A DNA stretch of 64,000 nucleotides from Cephalotus follicularis (Eukaryota; Streptophyta; Magnoliopsida; Oxalidales; Cephalotaceae): assembly GCA_001972305.1 (NCBI GenBank), contig BDDD01002300.1, positions 1 to 64,000 on the forward strand. The letters are read 5' to 3'. Both the position numbers and the translations under genes were made by a program. The notes below the pieces were generated by a model, which did not search any database, had not been told where the DNA came from, and saw nothing but the letters and a program-made list of their open reading frames with translations. This document shows, one piece after another, positions 46,029-57,779 of the stretch. How positions within the stretch are numbered: position 1 is the first letter of the stretch; the number at the start of each line of letters is the position of its first letter.

Positions 46029-47003
46029 CGAAAGCCTGGTGGATTTCTGGTACATTGATAAATTTTCCAGAACATCCCTAAGTTCTTGTACGACAATCCA
46101 GCTAATAGCCCCGATGTGATCTTTAATCACCCCCGGATCCGTGGACCACAAAGTACCACGTCTATCATTCGTTAGCCGGTTCCCCAGTGCTTTATCACTA
46201 TCATCGGTTTGTGTGCCACATATCCTTCATCATCATAACTCCTACTACAGACTAGGGTTTGGATTAATGTCACCCCTAGGTAAAACTGTGATAACTATAA
46301 TTCTATGAACGCACTAAGACTATGGGAGATATCCCTGGAAACCTCTTGTTCCCAATCTCCCAGTACTCGATCAGGAATTTTAAGTCTTCACCAGCCATAG
46401 ATGTTATAGAGCCTATAACCCTCAACATGAGTGTGATGATCCCATTTTGCGCACTCGCCCATACATCTTGATAAAGCTCCCCCAAGGCTCAAAGATAACC
46501 CTTTTTCCAACACGTGGCTAGTGCTGGGGAAGGCAGAAATAAAAGCCAAGCAGTTACTGCACAATGCATGCCAACCGATCAGGTCTAAGGACACAACATA
46601 AATCACGTATGATCTACTGGTCACCTTTGACTAAACACTACCGCGATAGTAGGAACTCTATTGACAGAGGAGTTGACTCTCCAAATAGATAATCTATGGT
46701 GGGTCAGTTCAGTGTCATGCATCTGCACGCACCCTGCATTAGCTTCAGGGTAAAACCCAAATGGCTATGAGATGATCCATCCTCCTTTGCCATTCGGAGC
46801 AAGCAAAACACGGCAAGTCTTTGCGGTTCATCAATTGCTGTAAGAAAGTGAACCTATGACTTGGAACTTTTTTCACAAGGGAGTAAGGATCTCATTCTCA
46901 TAAACTCTCAGGCATGAGATCCAACCCTTTAAGGACATGACGCTATATGTATATTCAGTTAACATGGTGATCAACTGATCCGTTAAGACGGTTTGGGATA
47001 ATA
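46029..47003 (-). repeat. A: middle part of the 5' LTR, displaced by inversion
   Basis: In reverse it matches 21690-22645 of the 3' LTR. It is cut at 47003 by E (TAATA duplication) and at 46028 by D1 (CGAAA duplication). Confidence 0.92.
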
Positions 47004-47731
47004 TGCTATACCTAGTGTTCAATTTTGGGGAATAACGTATTTTATCTATGTGCCTGTCATCCTTATGCTCGTGAGAATTGGTGGATTGCTTTAAAGAAAA
47101 TCTGGGTTGGGTAGTTTTTATATGTATAATTTCAGTGTGTGTTGAAGCCCAATTGTAAGGCCCAAGTTTCTATCACGCTTAGTAAGTCCCAATTCGCATT
47201 TCTCATATAATGCCTTGCCTGGGAGTTTTATTTTGGCCGGATGAGAAAAAAAAGGATATTATGAAATGCAGTGGTGGGCTCGGTAATGGGTGGCTATGGA
47301 CATAAAGGTTTGTAGAGTTTTTGTAAAAGCTTCTCAAGGAAGCTATATTCTACTCTTGTATTCTTTTTGAAAAAAAAGGGAAAAAGGAGAAGAAAGACAG
47401 ATGGGAAGAAGAGAGGAAAGGGACACGCAGTAAGAAGGCTACCTCGGCATTCTAAGTAGTTCCTTCTTCTTCATCTCTTTCCGTTATGACATTGAAGGTG
47501 TGACTTGAGCGTCTTAGTTGAGATAGCATTTCTTCTACTTCTCCATTTTCTCTGTTAGACTGTGGGTGATGCTGATCCTAATCTGGTCTCTGGATTCCTC
47601 GAATGGTAAGACAAGGTTGGTATTCCTTGATGTTCTGCGGTGAGTGTATATGGATCCAGACGTTTGATCCATAAGTTGCATGAGAGCGGTTTGCGATTCT
47701 GGTCGCAAGGCCCAGGTATGTGATGATTTAT

Positions 47732-50700
47732 TGTAACGCCCGAGATTTCCATGTATTATTATTTCACAAAGTATTGTACTTTTAATCGTGGAATTAATAA
47801 AAGGATGGATTTTCTGAATTTGGTGATGTTTTCCAATCCTTCTTATTTTGAAGCTTTGGTGTTAAATGTCCAAGGAATGTATAAAGGGCTAAAACGACAC
47901 TGTCTTGGAGGAATGACGTCGACTCCTTTATGAATCACGTCGATGCCTTTTTGACAGAGTGTTTCACGTAACTGCATGCACATGCACACGATCCGGACCA
48001 AAGACATCGACGTCTTTGGAAAGACGTCGACGTCTTAAGTTCGAATGTCTTGCATGTTACCTTCTGACAGAAAACATGCAAGGGGGTATCAAGTGGGGGT
48101 CTTTTGCAGGTGTCTTGATGCATGGGTTAGGACGTGTTGGGCATGCACCCTACTCCTAACCTGCATAACTGAACCCTTGTGGACAAGTGTGGCTAGTGAG
48201 GTTACATGCAAGAAAGACAAGAGGTATGGGACATGTGTGCTTGCATGGGGTAGATAGAAGGATGGGGTGACCGTCTGGCATGAAAGAACGGAAGAAACGG
48301 GCCTGCTGCTACATGCAGAGGTGGGAGTGAACCTAGGCACATATGACATGCAACATAAATGAAATGGAAGAATAGGGAGGATGAGTTACATAAATGACAG
48401 CCTCCACCTCCTGCCTTCGGCTACCACTGTTTGGGAAGGAACCAAACACTTGAAAGAGACGCTGTGACTGTCAAGAAACAGAAAGTAAAGAGTGAAAACA
48501 CTTCCTTCTTTGACCACCATTGTTGAGCTTGCTTGGAGCTTGGAAGCTTGGGGCCTAGTGGCTTGCAGCGACGGGAAGAATCTTGGAGCTGCTGTGACCT
48601 GTTTGGAAACGAAAAGGGGTGGACTTTCCTGTTCCTAACGTGGGACAAGAGGTAGGGGAAATCCATGACTGTATTTCAAGTTAATATCCATGCTTAGTCT
48701 ATGATTTTGGGTGTATATTATGCATGATCCTTGAACTGTTTTGGTTACTGGATTGATGCCATGACATGTTAGATATGAGCTAAGTATCTTCATGTTGGTT
48801 TCTTGCCATGATTACTTGTGGTTACGCATGTTTATGAGATGTTATGGCTACTGTGTGTTGAGACGCGACGAAGAAGACGACTTCTGTTTAAAAGACGTCG
48901 ACGCGTATTTTTGGACATCGACGCCTTTTGCTATCCTGCCTGGGTTTGGGCATGAATTAATAAAAGGATGGATTTTCCGAATTTGGTGATGTTTTCCAAT
49001 CCTTCTTATTTTGAAGCTTTGGTGTTAAATGTCCAAGGAATGTATAAAGGGCTAAAACGACACTGTCTTGGAGGAATGACGTCGACTCCTTTATGAATCA
49101 CGTCAACGCCTTTTTGACAGAGTGTTTCACGTAACTGCATGCACATGCACACGATCCGGACCAAAGACATCGACGTCTTTGGAAAGACGTCGACGTCTTA
49201 AGTTCGAATGTCTTGCATGTTACCTTCTGACAGAAAACGTGCAAGGGGGTATCAAGTGGGGTTCTTTTGCAGGTGCCTTGATGCATGGGTTAGGACGTGT
49301 TGGGCATGCACCCTACTCCTAACCTGCATAACTGAACCCTTGTGGACAAGTGTGGCTGGTGAGGTTACATGCAAGAAAGACAAGAGGTATGGTACATGTG
49401 TGCTTGCATAGGGTAGATAGAAGGATGGGGTGACCGTCTGGCATGAAAGAACGGAAGAAACGGACCTGCTGCTACATGCAGAGGTGGGAGTGAACCTAGG
49501 CACATGTGACATGCAACATAAATGAAATGGAAGAATAGGGAGGATGAGTTACATAAATGATAGCCTCCACCTCCTGCCTTCGGCTACCACTGTTTGGGAA
49601 GGAACCAAACACTTGAAAGAGACGCTGTGACTGTCAAGAAACAGAAAGTAAAGAGTGAAAACACTTCCTTCTTTGACCACCATTGATGAGCTTGCTTGGA
49701 GCTTGGAAGCTTGGGAGCTAGTGGCTTGCAGCGACGGGAAGAATCTTGGAGCTGCTGTGACCTGTTTGGAAACGAAAAGGGGTGGATTTTCCTGTTCCTA
49801 ACGTGGAACAAGAGGTAGGGGAAAGCCATGATTGTATTTCAAGTTAATATCCATGCTTAGTCTATGATTTTGGGTGTATATTATGCATGATCCTTGAACT
49901 GTTTTGGTTACTGGATTGATGCCATGACATGTTAGATATGAGCTAAATATCTTCATGTTGGTTTCTTGCCATGATTACTTGTGGTTACGCATGTTTATGA
50001 GATGTTATGGCTACTGTGTGTTGAGACGCGACGAAGAAGACGACTTCTGTTTAAAAGACGTCGACGCGTATTTTTGGACATCGACGCCTTTTGCTATCCT
50101 GCCTGGGTTTGGGCATGGATCACGTCGACGTCTAAGGTCCCTAACTTAGTGCGTCGACGCCATTCTCGGTACGCTGTCGTTTCGAGTTCCCAGACTTTGA
50201 ACGTCGACGCGTATTTTTGGACATCGACGCCTTCTTCTGTGAATCGCGCTGACTCTATGACTTGGACATCGACTTCTGTTAGAAATGACATCGACGCCAT
50301 TTTGAAAGACGTCGACGTCTTCTCTACTGTTTGGGGTTTTCTTCACCTTACGATACGGAACGATCCCGATTCCTGTTTGAGTGCATTTGCGCATTTGTGT
50401 GCATCGCATATGTACTGTTTTACTGTCTGGTCTTAACGGTTTGAAATTGGTTTATAATTTCTAAGTATTGTTACTTTAGAAATGCATATAGGAGCTGAGA
50501 ATATGTTGTATTAAGTATGAAATAAGTTTTGGTTAAACAAACATATTTTCGACCGAATTGGTAAACATTTTACACTACTGAAACTGATTGATGATATTTT
50601 CTATGGAAAATGTATATTTCAAATGTGTCACTTTTGTAAACATTTTGGAAATAACCTGACTGATGTGGATCAAATCGATCACTACTGTATACTGTACTGT

Positions 50701-51640
50701 ACTGCCTGAATTCATTGGTTGTTCTGTGAATTACTATGTGATTGTGCTTGAACCACTAGTTGCATGGCGGGGACTGCCAGTGCCGACTAGTGGAGGGTTG
50801 ACCTAGGGACCAGGAGTATGGCTGGGTAACTCACTGTCCTGTTGCCTCGCTCGGTTGCCTGATGTAGGGGCCGGAGTGGGAGTGTAGCGTGGGGCCAGGA
50901 GTTGGCGGCGCTGAACATACTGCCTGTTGTAGTCCTATGTGGACATCCTGCCTGTTGTAGTCCTATGTGGACATCCTGTACTGCTTGTCGGTCCTGCACG
51001 GACATTACTGTGATTGTGACGTAGCCCTGGCCGGGTTACTATTGTACTGTTACTGCTTACGTATAATTCTATATATGTGATACTGGTAAGTTACCGTACT
51101 GATAAACATATATAATGTTTTATATATGTATAAACTGGGTTCCACTGTACTGCATCATTTATGCATTCATATCATGACATGCATTGATTTTAATTCCGAA
51201 CTGCTGTTATGCTTTAGCCAAGTGAGGACAACGGCTAACCCCCTACCTTGCAGATTGAGGTCGTGGACCTGTTGGACCGACATGAAGGATGATCAAGTTG
51301 TTATGATCTTGTTTCTGCTTGTTTTCCTGCTTTGCTTTACACCGATGTTGGTTATGGCTCTCGGTTGTACTGTTGTAATAATCTTGCTTCTTTCAGAGTT
51401 TAAACTTGTATTGTTTTTCACACTCCGTTTTATGGACGGTTAACTGTATCGGACCTGTACTTGAGTAGCGTGTGGTATGGGACACACGTTACGGTTTACA
51501 GCTTATGGTTTTGTGCTTCCGCAACTGTTGTACCTTGTTAAAGGTTTAAGTTTTTAATTTTATGGTTTTGCATGAGCTGTATGTTTGTGTTAATTGCCTT
51601 TACCGCTTTAGTGCTGCGTTTTTGTAAACGGGGTGTGACA
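47732..51640 (+). repeat. D2: solo LTR of the D family with an internal 1163-bp tandem duplication
   Basis: TGTAACGCCCGAG...AACGGGGTGTGACA, flanked by TTTAT at 47727-47731 and 51641-51645; the empty site is in E's 3' LTR near 55876. No PBS, PPT or coding sequence. Two tandem 1163-bp copies occupy 47791-48953 and 48954-50116. Without one copy the LTR is 2746 bp. D-type GACGTCGACG motifs occur in both copies and at 50120-50315. The LTR block GAGGACAACGGCTAACC is at 51223. Confidence 0.95.
47791..50116 (+). repeat. D2: 1163-bp direct tandem duplication
   Basis: Unit 1 47791-48953, unit 2 48954-50116, both starting GAATTAATAAAAGGATGGAT. The units differ by only a scattering of substitutions, e.g. 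GGGGTCTTTTGCAGGTGTC versus GGGTTCTTTTGCAGGTGCC, so duplication is not brand new. Confidence 0.95.
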
Positions 51641-51894
51641 TTTATTGTGATTGAGTTTTATTGTTTTTGATGACTTAACCGTTTTTGTGTTGAGTTGTTT
51701 GTGAGCCTGTGTTATAGCACTCGAGATATCTGGGTTGACAAGGTCACCAAATTTTCATGTGTTATGCATGGTTCTTATTGCTCTAGAGGGATGAGTCGAG
51801 AGGTCTGGAAATCCAGTTGATGTGTGTATCCTGGTCGAGCATCCAAGGATCTGAGCAACCAGTTGATGTGTGTCCTGGCTGGGGATCCGAGGAA

Positions 51895-52105
51895 ACTTGT
51901 TGAGCAGTGATGTGCTGAGCAGTCCGAGGTGACATGCTGAGCAATGGTGCGCTGAGCAGTCCGAGGTGACTTGCCGAGCGGTGGTGTGCTGAGCAGTCTG
52001 AGCTGACTTGCCGAGCAGTGTTGTGCTGAGCAGTCCGAGCTGACACGCTGAGCAGTGTTGTGCTGAGCAGTCCGAGCTGACTTGCCGAGCGGTGATGTGT
52101 CTTAC
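51895..52105 (+). repeat. E 5' LTR: 37-bp tandem array, five units
   Basis: GCTGAGCAGTCCGAG anchors lie at 51914, 51951, 51988, 52025 and 52062, exactly 37 bp apart. The antisense ORF at 51783-52118 is produced by the repeat. Confidence 0.93.
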
Positions 52106-53351
52106 TAAGCAATGCCATGGATGAGCAGTACTTGATGTTTATCCTAGCTGAGTTGAGCAGTCATGTGGTAAGTTTCCTCCTCCAAGCCGAGGAGTGAAGT
52201 TGTATGTTTTATTGCCGAGCCGAGCAATGGATACATATTGCGCCCAAGCATTTCAATATATATTGCCTTGTATGCCTTCTTGGACTTCTTAGTCTAGCAT
52301 GAGCGTACTATAGCAAGCCTATTCTGGTATGTACTGGTCTGATGGTCTGACATCATGAGGCTTACGCATGCGTGGGTGGTCTGGTATGTGAAGTCTGTGA
52401 GTGGTTTCTCTGGCACTTTGGACATGCATTTTTGCAGAGGTTGTGGTTTGGTATTTTGCAGAGGCTGTGGTCTGCCATTTATGTAGTGGCATTTGATTTG
52501 GTACAGCTCCTCTGGCTATATGAAGTCCGGTGCGGCTTCTCTGCTATCTATGGCCTGTGAAGCTATTCTTCCATTTTCTGTTCTGGTATTTCTCTCGTCA
52601 TATACATATATATCTTCTCAGTGATTATAAGATATGCAGCAGATAGTTCCTCCTTCTCCAATCTTGTGATTGTTGGGACTGCTAGAGGAGGTCTGTAGAT
52701 GCTAACATTTATAGGAGCTGGCAGTTGAAATCCGACTTGTATTATATTGTAGTGAGTCTTTTGGGGAAATGGAATTTTCGTATTTTCTGAGCTATGTAAA
52801 TACCCTGTATGTAAAGAATTTCATGCTAGTGGAACCTCAAGGATGATTGAGGAAGTGGACGTAGGCATTTTCTATGTTGAACCAGTATAAAAGTTATTGT
52901 GTCTCATTCTAGCTTTCTTTTACTCTATGTTATGTGATGAATGATGCGTTATGTGGATACTTAGTATACCTATGAATTAATGTTAAGGCTTGGACTTGAT
53001 TCCTTGCCACTGAGGAAGGAGGTGGGTAGGATCTCGGTGTTAGGTGCTGGTCCTCTATAACAGTCCTGTTGTATAAGCAGATTTGTGCACAGTAGTGGGT
53101 TGGTTATTGCGTGCGTTACACCGTTGTTAGTTGGTAGTTACAGGTGGAGATCTTAACTACTATATATGTGTTTTGCCTTGGACAATAAATGATTTGAATT
53201 TTTTATATATATAATAATTCGTGCCATGGGGATGTGGCCAAAGTTATACGTATATCACGGCTCATGGATGTTTGAGCAACCAGTAACGGCTCGTTCGGAT
53301 AGGGGTATGTATGGAAATGTATAATGTTTTGGGAGTGGCTCGTTAGAAGAA

Positions 53352-53364
53352 TGGTATCAGAGCT
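53352..53364 (+). promoter_or_regulatory. E: primer binding site
   Basis: TGGTATCAGAGCT, four bases after the LTR end, complementary to initiator tRNA-Met. Confidence 0.93.
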
Positions 53365-55154
53365 GTAGTTTGAGATTCATCAGGTTTGGTATTACAAATG
53401 GAGTATGTGGTGGATATCAGTGGGTTTTGCTACCAGACTTGCTCGGATTTATGATGGCTCCTTTGTATTCGCACTGAGTGAGTGAGTATAGCCCAGATCT
53501 CTTCAGTTAGTCTGGCGCAGATTTTAGCTTCACTGTCTTCGAGTTATCCTGGAGTATGATTATGCTCGGATTTGATGATTGATCCAAAGTATTGTGAAGC
53601 AAGTACATGGTGGTACTGTGGTAAATTAGTAAGTGATTTCGTTATTGAAATTCTAATATATGTATGTATATATTATTGAGTTTCTGAATATTGTGACTTT
53701 TACTCTAATGATTCTTGTGTTGAGAATGTGTTGAGACATGTCCTGTGATACTGCTTTCGACGAGGGTGGAGCTGTGCGAGAATTCGTGGGCCCCTCAATG
53801 AAGGTTCTGATGTGTGATACATGAGTGTCCCTAATTGATGCTTTGACATGTGAGACTCGCATGGCTGAGGAGGAGTGTGGCGTTTGATCCCAATTCCATT
53901 CAACAGTTCTATTGTCTATGATGGAGTTGTTGAGTGTGACTGTCCCCGGGTTCCATTACCTGGATCTACTCATGAGGTTGGTCTATGACGACATGTTGTG
54001 TGAGTGCAGCCGATGGATCCGCTACTTCCTTGGTCAGACCGTGTTGAGTGCTCGGATATGAGATTGCCGACTAGAGATGGTTTGAGTTGCGATTCGCTTA
54101 CCTCTTGGTCGAAGTTCTCTTGTTGTTTCCGATAAGGGTGGAGCTGAGCGGTTGTCCGCGGGCCCCTTAGTCGATGATCGACCTACGTGATTGCTGACAG
54201 AGGAGATCTGGTGTAGCACTTTGATCGAAGTTCAAGTGGTGTTGTGCTCTGGAAGTGGGTATCTATATGCGTATATGAATGATGTGTACAATCCTGTAGC
54301 CCATGACCTCGCCGATGTGGCCTCCGGCGGAGCTCTTACTTGTGAGCGCAAATGTGGTTCCGGCATAGTGACTACGTGTGAGTATCGAGGTGGTTCTGGC
54401 AGAGCAGGGGATGGTATGGCCAATGTGGTTTCGACAGGGCTGTTGATAGTGTGGCAGAGATGAGCTGTTGATGTGAACGGGTACCAGTGTCCTCGAATCT
54501 TTGCGATTTCCAGAGTGGTGATCCTTGATGTTTGATCCCCCTGAGTAGATATTTCTGGATACCTTGCATTTGCATACATTATTTTGATGCTCATGTCATT
54601 AGTTGTTATATTACTAGTATTGTTATGCTGATATATTGCAGGTAATGTTATGTTGACATACGGTTGAATGCCTAGTATTGTCGAGGTAGTTCCGACATAG
54701 CAGATGTCTTATATTGCTGCTATATATATACATATATGTATTGCCGATGTGGTTCCAGCACAACTTACGATCATTTCCAATCTGTTGTTCGGTAGAGCTG
54801 ATATATCTGATGCAGATTATTTCTGATATTCTCATTGCCGATCTATTTTTCAACAGAGCTGATATATCTGTTGCAGGTTATGGTCGACAGTCTTTGTCTT
54901 ATCACCGATGTGTAATTCCTGAAAATCTTGTTATCTGTCGATGTGTATTTCCAGCATGGTTGGTTTATATATATGTCATGCAGAATTTTTGTTGTTTATT
55001 GTCGATGGGTGATTCCGGCATAGCATCTCTATTTGCTGATATATTATGGCCACTGAGTATGGCAATGTGTTGCTGATTTTACAGTATGGCTAGTTATTCT
55101 TCTTATGTGCAGACAGATGAATTTTGAGGACAAAATTCCTAAACATGGAGAGTT
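53365..55154 (+). other. E: internal region, non-coding, with degenerate repeats
   Basis: No Gag or Pol motif in any frame. 54330-55030 contains at least eight diverged units around GCCGATGTGGTTCCGGCATAG (GCAAATGTGGTTCC, GCCAATGTGGTTTC, GTCGAGGTAGTTCC, GCCGATGTGGTTCC, GTCGATGGGTGATTCC and others), about 55-90 bp apart. The PPT-like box lies at 55126-55154. ORFs at 54191-54463 and 54714-55076 follow the repeats and are not supported. Confidence 0.8.
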
Positions 55155-57546
55155 TGTAATACCCAATGTTCAATTTTGGGGAATAACGTATTTTATCTAT
55201 GTTCCTGCCATCCTTATGCTTGTGAGGATTAGAGGATTGTTTTAAAGCAAATCTGGGCTGGGCAGTTTTTATATGTATAATTTCAGTGTGTGTTGAAGCC
55301 CAATTATAAGGCCCAAGTTTCTATCACACTTAGTAAGGTCCAATTCGCATTTCTCATGTAGCACCTTGCCTGGGAGTTTTATTTTGGCCGGATGAGACAA
55401 AAAGGATATTATGAATTGCAGGGGTGGGCTCGACAATAGGTGGCTGTGGACATAAAGGTTGGTAGAGTTTTGGTAAAAGCTTCTCAAGGAAGCTATATTC
55501 TATTCCTGCTTTCTTTTTGAAAAAAAGGGAAAAAGGAGAAGAGAGACAGACGGGGAGAAGAGAGGAAAGGGACACGCAGTAAGAAGGCTACCTCGGCATT
55601 CTAAGTAGTTCCTTCTTCTTCATCTCTTTCCGTTATGACCTTGAAGGTGTGACCTGAGCGTCCTAGTTGAGATAGTATTTCTTCTACTTCTCCATTTTCT
55701 CTGTTAGACCATGGGTGATGGTGATCCTCATCTGGTCTCTGGATTCCTGGAATGGTAAGACAAGGTTGGTATTCCTTGATGTTCTGTGGTGAGTGTATAT
55801 GGATCCAGAGGTTTGATCCATAAGTTCCATGAGAGCGGTTTGTGATTCTGGTCGCAAGGCCCAGGTATGTGATGATTTATTGTGATTGAGTTTTATTGTT
55901 TTTGATGACTTAACCGTTTTTGTGTTGAGTTGTTTGTGATCCTGTGTTATAGCGCTCGAGCTTCTGGGTTAACAAGGTCCCCAAATTTTCATGCGTTAGA
56001 CATGGTTCTTAATGCTCTAGAGGGATGAGCTGAGAGGTCTGGCAATCCAGTTGATGTGTGTATCCAGGCCGAGCATCCAAGGATCTGAGCAACCAGTTGA
56101 TGTGTGTCCTGGCTGGGGATCCGAGGAGACTTGCTGAGCAGTGATGTGCTGAGCAGTCCGAGGTGACTTGCTGAGCAGTGGTGTGCTGAGCAGTCCGAGC
56201 TGACTTGCTGAGCAGTATTGTGCTGAGCAGTCCGAGTTGACTTGCTGAGCAGTGTTGTGCTGAGCAATCCGAGCTGACTTGCCGAGTAGTGATGTGTCTT
56301 ACCGAGCAATGCCATGGATGAGCAGTACTTGATTTTTATCCTGGCCGAGCTGAGCAGTCATGTGGTAAGTTTCCTCCTCCAAGCCGAGGAGTGACATTGT
56401 ATGTTTTATTTCCAAGCCGTGCAGTGGATGCATATTACGCCTGAGCATTTCAATATATATTGCCTTGTATGCCTTCTTGGACTTCTTAGTCTGGAATGAC
56501 CGTACTATAGCAAGCCTATTCTGGTATGTATTGGTCTGATGGCCTGACATCATGGGGCTTGCGCATGCGCTGCTGGTCTGGTATGTGAAGTCTGTGAGTG
56601 GTTTCTCTAGCACTTTGGTCTTGCATATTTGCAGATGTTGTGGTCTGGCATTTTGCAGAGGCTATGGTCTAGCATTTTTGCAGCGGCTTCTGATTTGGTA
56701 TAGCTCCTTCGGCTATATGAAGTCGGGTGCGGCTTCTCTGCTATCTATGGCCTGTGAAGCTATTCTTCCATTTTCTGTTCTGGTATTTCTCTCGTCATAA
56801 ACATATATATCTTCTCAGTGATTATGAGATATGCAACAGATAGTTCCTCCTTCTCCAATCTTGTGATCTTTGGGGCTGCTAGAGGAGGTCTGCAGATGCT
56901 GACATTTATATGGCGCTGGCAGTTGAAATCAGCCTTGTATTATGTTGCAATGAGGCTTTTGGGGAAATTGAATTTCTGTATTTTCTGAGCTATGTAAATA
57001 CCCTATATGTAAAGAATTTCATGCTAGTGGAACCTCAAGGATGATTGAGGAAGTGGTCGTAGGCATTTTCTATGCCGAACCATTATAAAAATTACTCTGT
57101 CTCATTCTACCTTTCTTTTACTCTATGTTATGTGATGAATGATGCACTGTGTGGATATTTAGTATACCTAAGAATTAATGTTAAGGACTGGACTTGATTC
57201 CTTGCCACTGAGGCAGCAGGTGGGCAGGATCTCGGTGTTAGGCGATGGTCCTCTACAACAGTCCTGTTGTATAAGCAGATTTGTGCACAGTAGTGGGTTG
57301 GCTATTGCGTGCGTTGCACCGTTATTAGTTGGCAGTTGCAAGTGTAGATCTTAACTGCTATATATGTGTTTTGCCTTGGACAATAAATTATTTGAAATTT
57401 TTTATATATATAACAATTCATGCCATGGGGTTGTGGAAAAAGTTATACCTATATCACAGCTCATGGATGTTTGAGCAACCAGTAACGGCTCGTTCGGATA
57501 GCGGTATGTATGGAAATGTATGATGTTTTGGGAGCTGGTCGTTACA
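55155..57546 (+). repeat. E: 3' LTR
   Basis: TGTAATACCCAATGTTC...GGTCGTTACA, 2392 bp, collinear with the 5' LTR. The 37-bp array has four anchor units (56148, 56185, 56222, 56259), one fewer than the 5' LTR. Confidence 0.95.
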
Positions 57547-57694
57547 TAATACATATAGCCAGATGTCAATGTTTATTAAATATGCACAATAGAACACGAA
57601 TGGAACTAAGAATGTATGATTCAAGAGTGTGTCATATGTCAACAACATATGTCTGTAGCCTTCTAATGGCTTGTCGGGACAGCCTAATCTAACA
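57547..57694 (-). repeat. A: outer end of the 5' LTR, displaced by inversion
   Basis: In reverse it reads TGTTAGATTAGGCTGTCC..., matching 21541-21690. TAATA (57547-57551) is E's duplication. TGGTT (57695-57699) is A's own target duplication, whose partner is at 34829-34833 in reverse. Confidence 0.93.
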
Positions 57695-57779
57695 TGGTTT
57701 TGTAGAGGAAAATTTTTGAAACACGATTTATCTTCTACTCAACTTTATGCTTATGTTTCTTTGCAAAACTAATCCAACA
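57695..57779 (+). repeat. F2: probable last ~80 bp of the LTR
   Basis: Follows A after the TGGTT duplication and ends ...AATCCAACA, like the F3 end ...AAACCAACA. Similarity to F3 is weak over this short part, so the end point is tentative. Confidence 0.5.

Larger units (their letters stand above)
47004..53347 (+). repeat. E: 5' LTR (contains D2)
   Basis: Starts TGCTATACCTAGTGTTC, a mutated form of TGTAATACCCAATGTTC in the 3' LTR, and ends GGCTCGTTAGA where the 3' LTR has GGTCGTTACA. A 37-bp tandem array lies at 51895-52100. Confidence 0.92.
47004..57546 (+). mobile_element. E: non-autonomous LTR retrotransposon, with D2 nested in its 5' LTR
   Basis: 5' LTR 47004-53347 (about 2.43 kb without D2 and one TTTAT), PBS at 53352, internal region of 1.8 kb without coding capacity, PPT-like GAGGACAAAATTCCT at 55126, 3' LTR 55155-57546 (2392 bp). 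Target duplication TAATA at 46999-47003 and 57547-57551. It was inserted into A's 5' LTR. The gypsy/chromovirus-type PPT box suggests it uses a Tekay-like element's proteins. Confidence 0.92.

Noticed and set aside
51641..52120. Antisense 111-aa repeat protein in E's LTR
   Set aside because: The frame exists because 37 bp repeats are read in rotating frames; it is not kept intact across both LTRs beyond the repeat.
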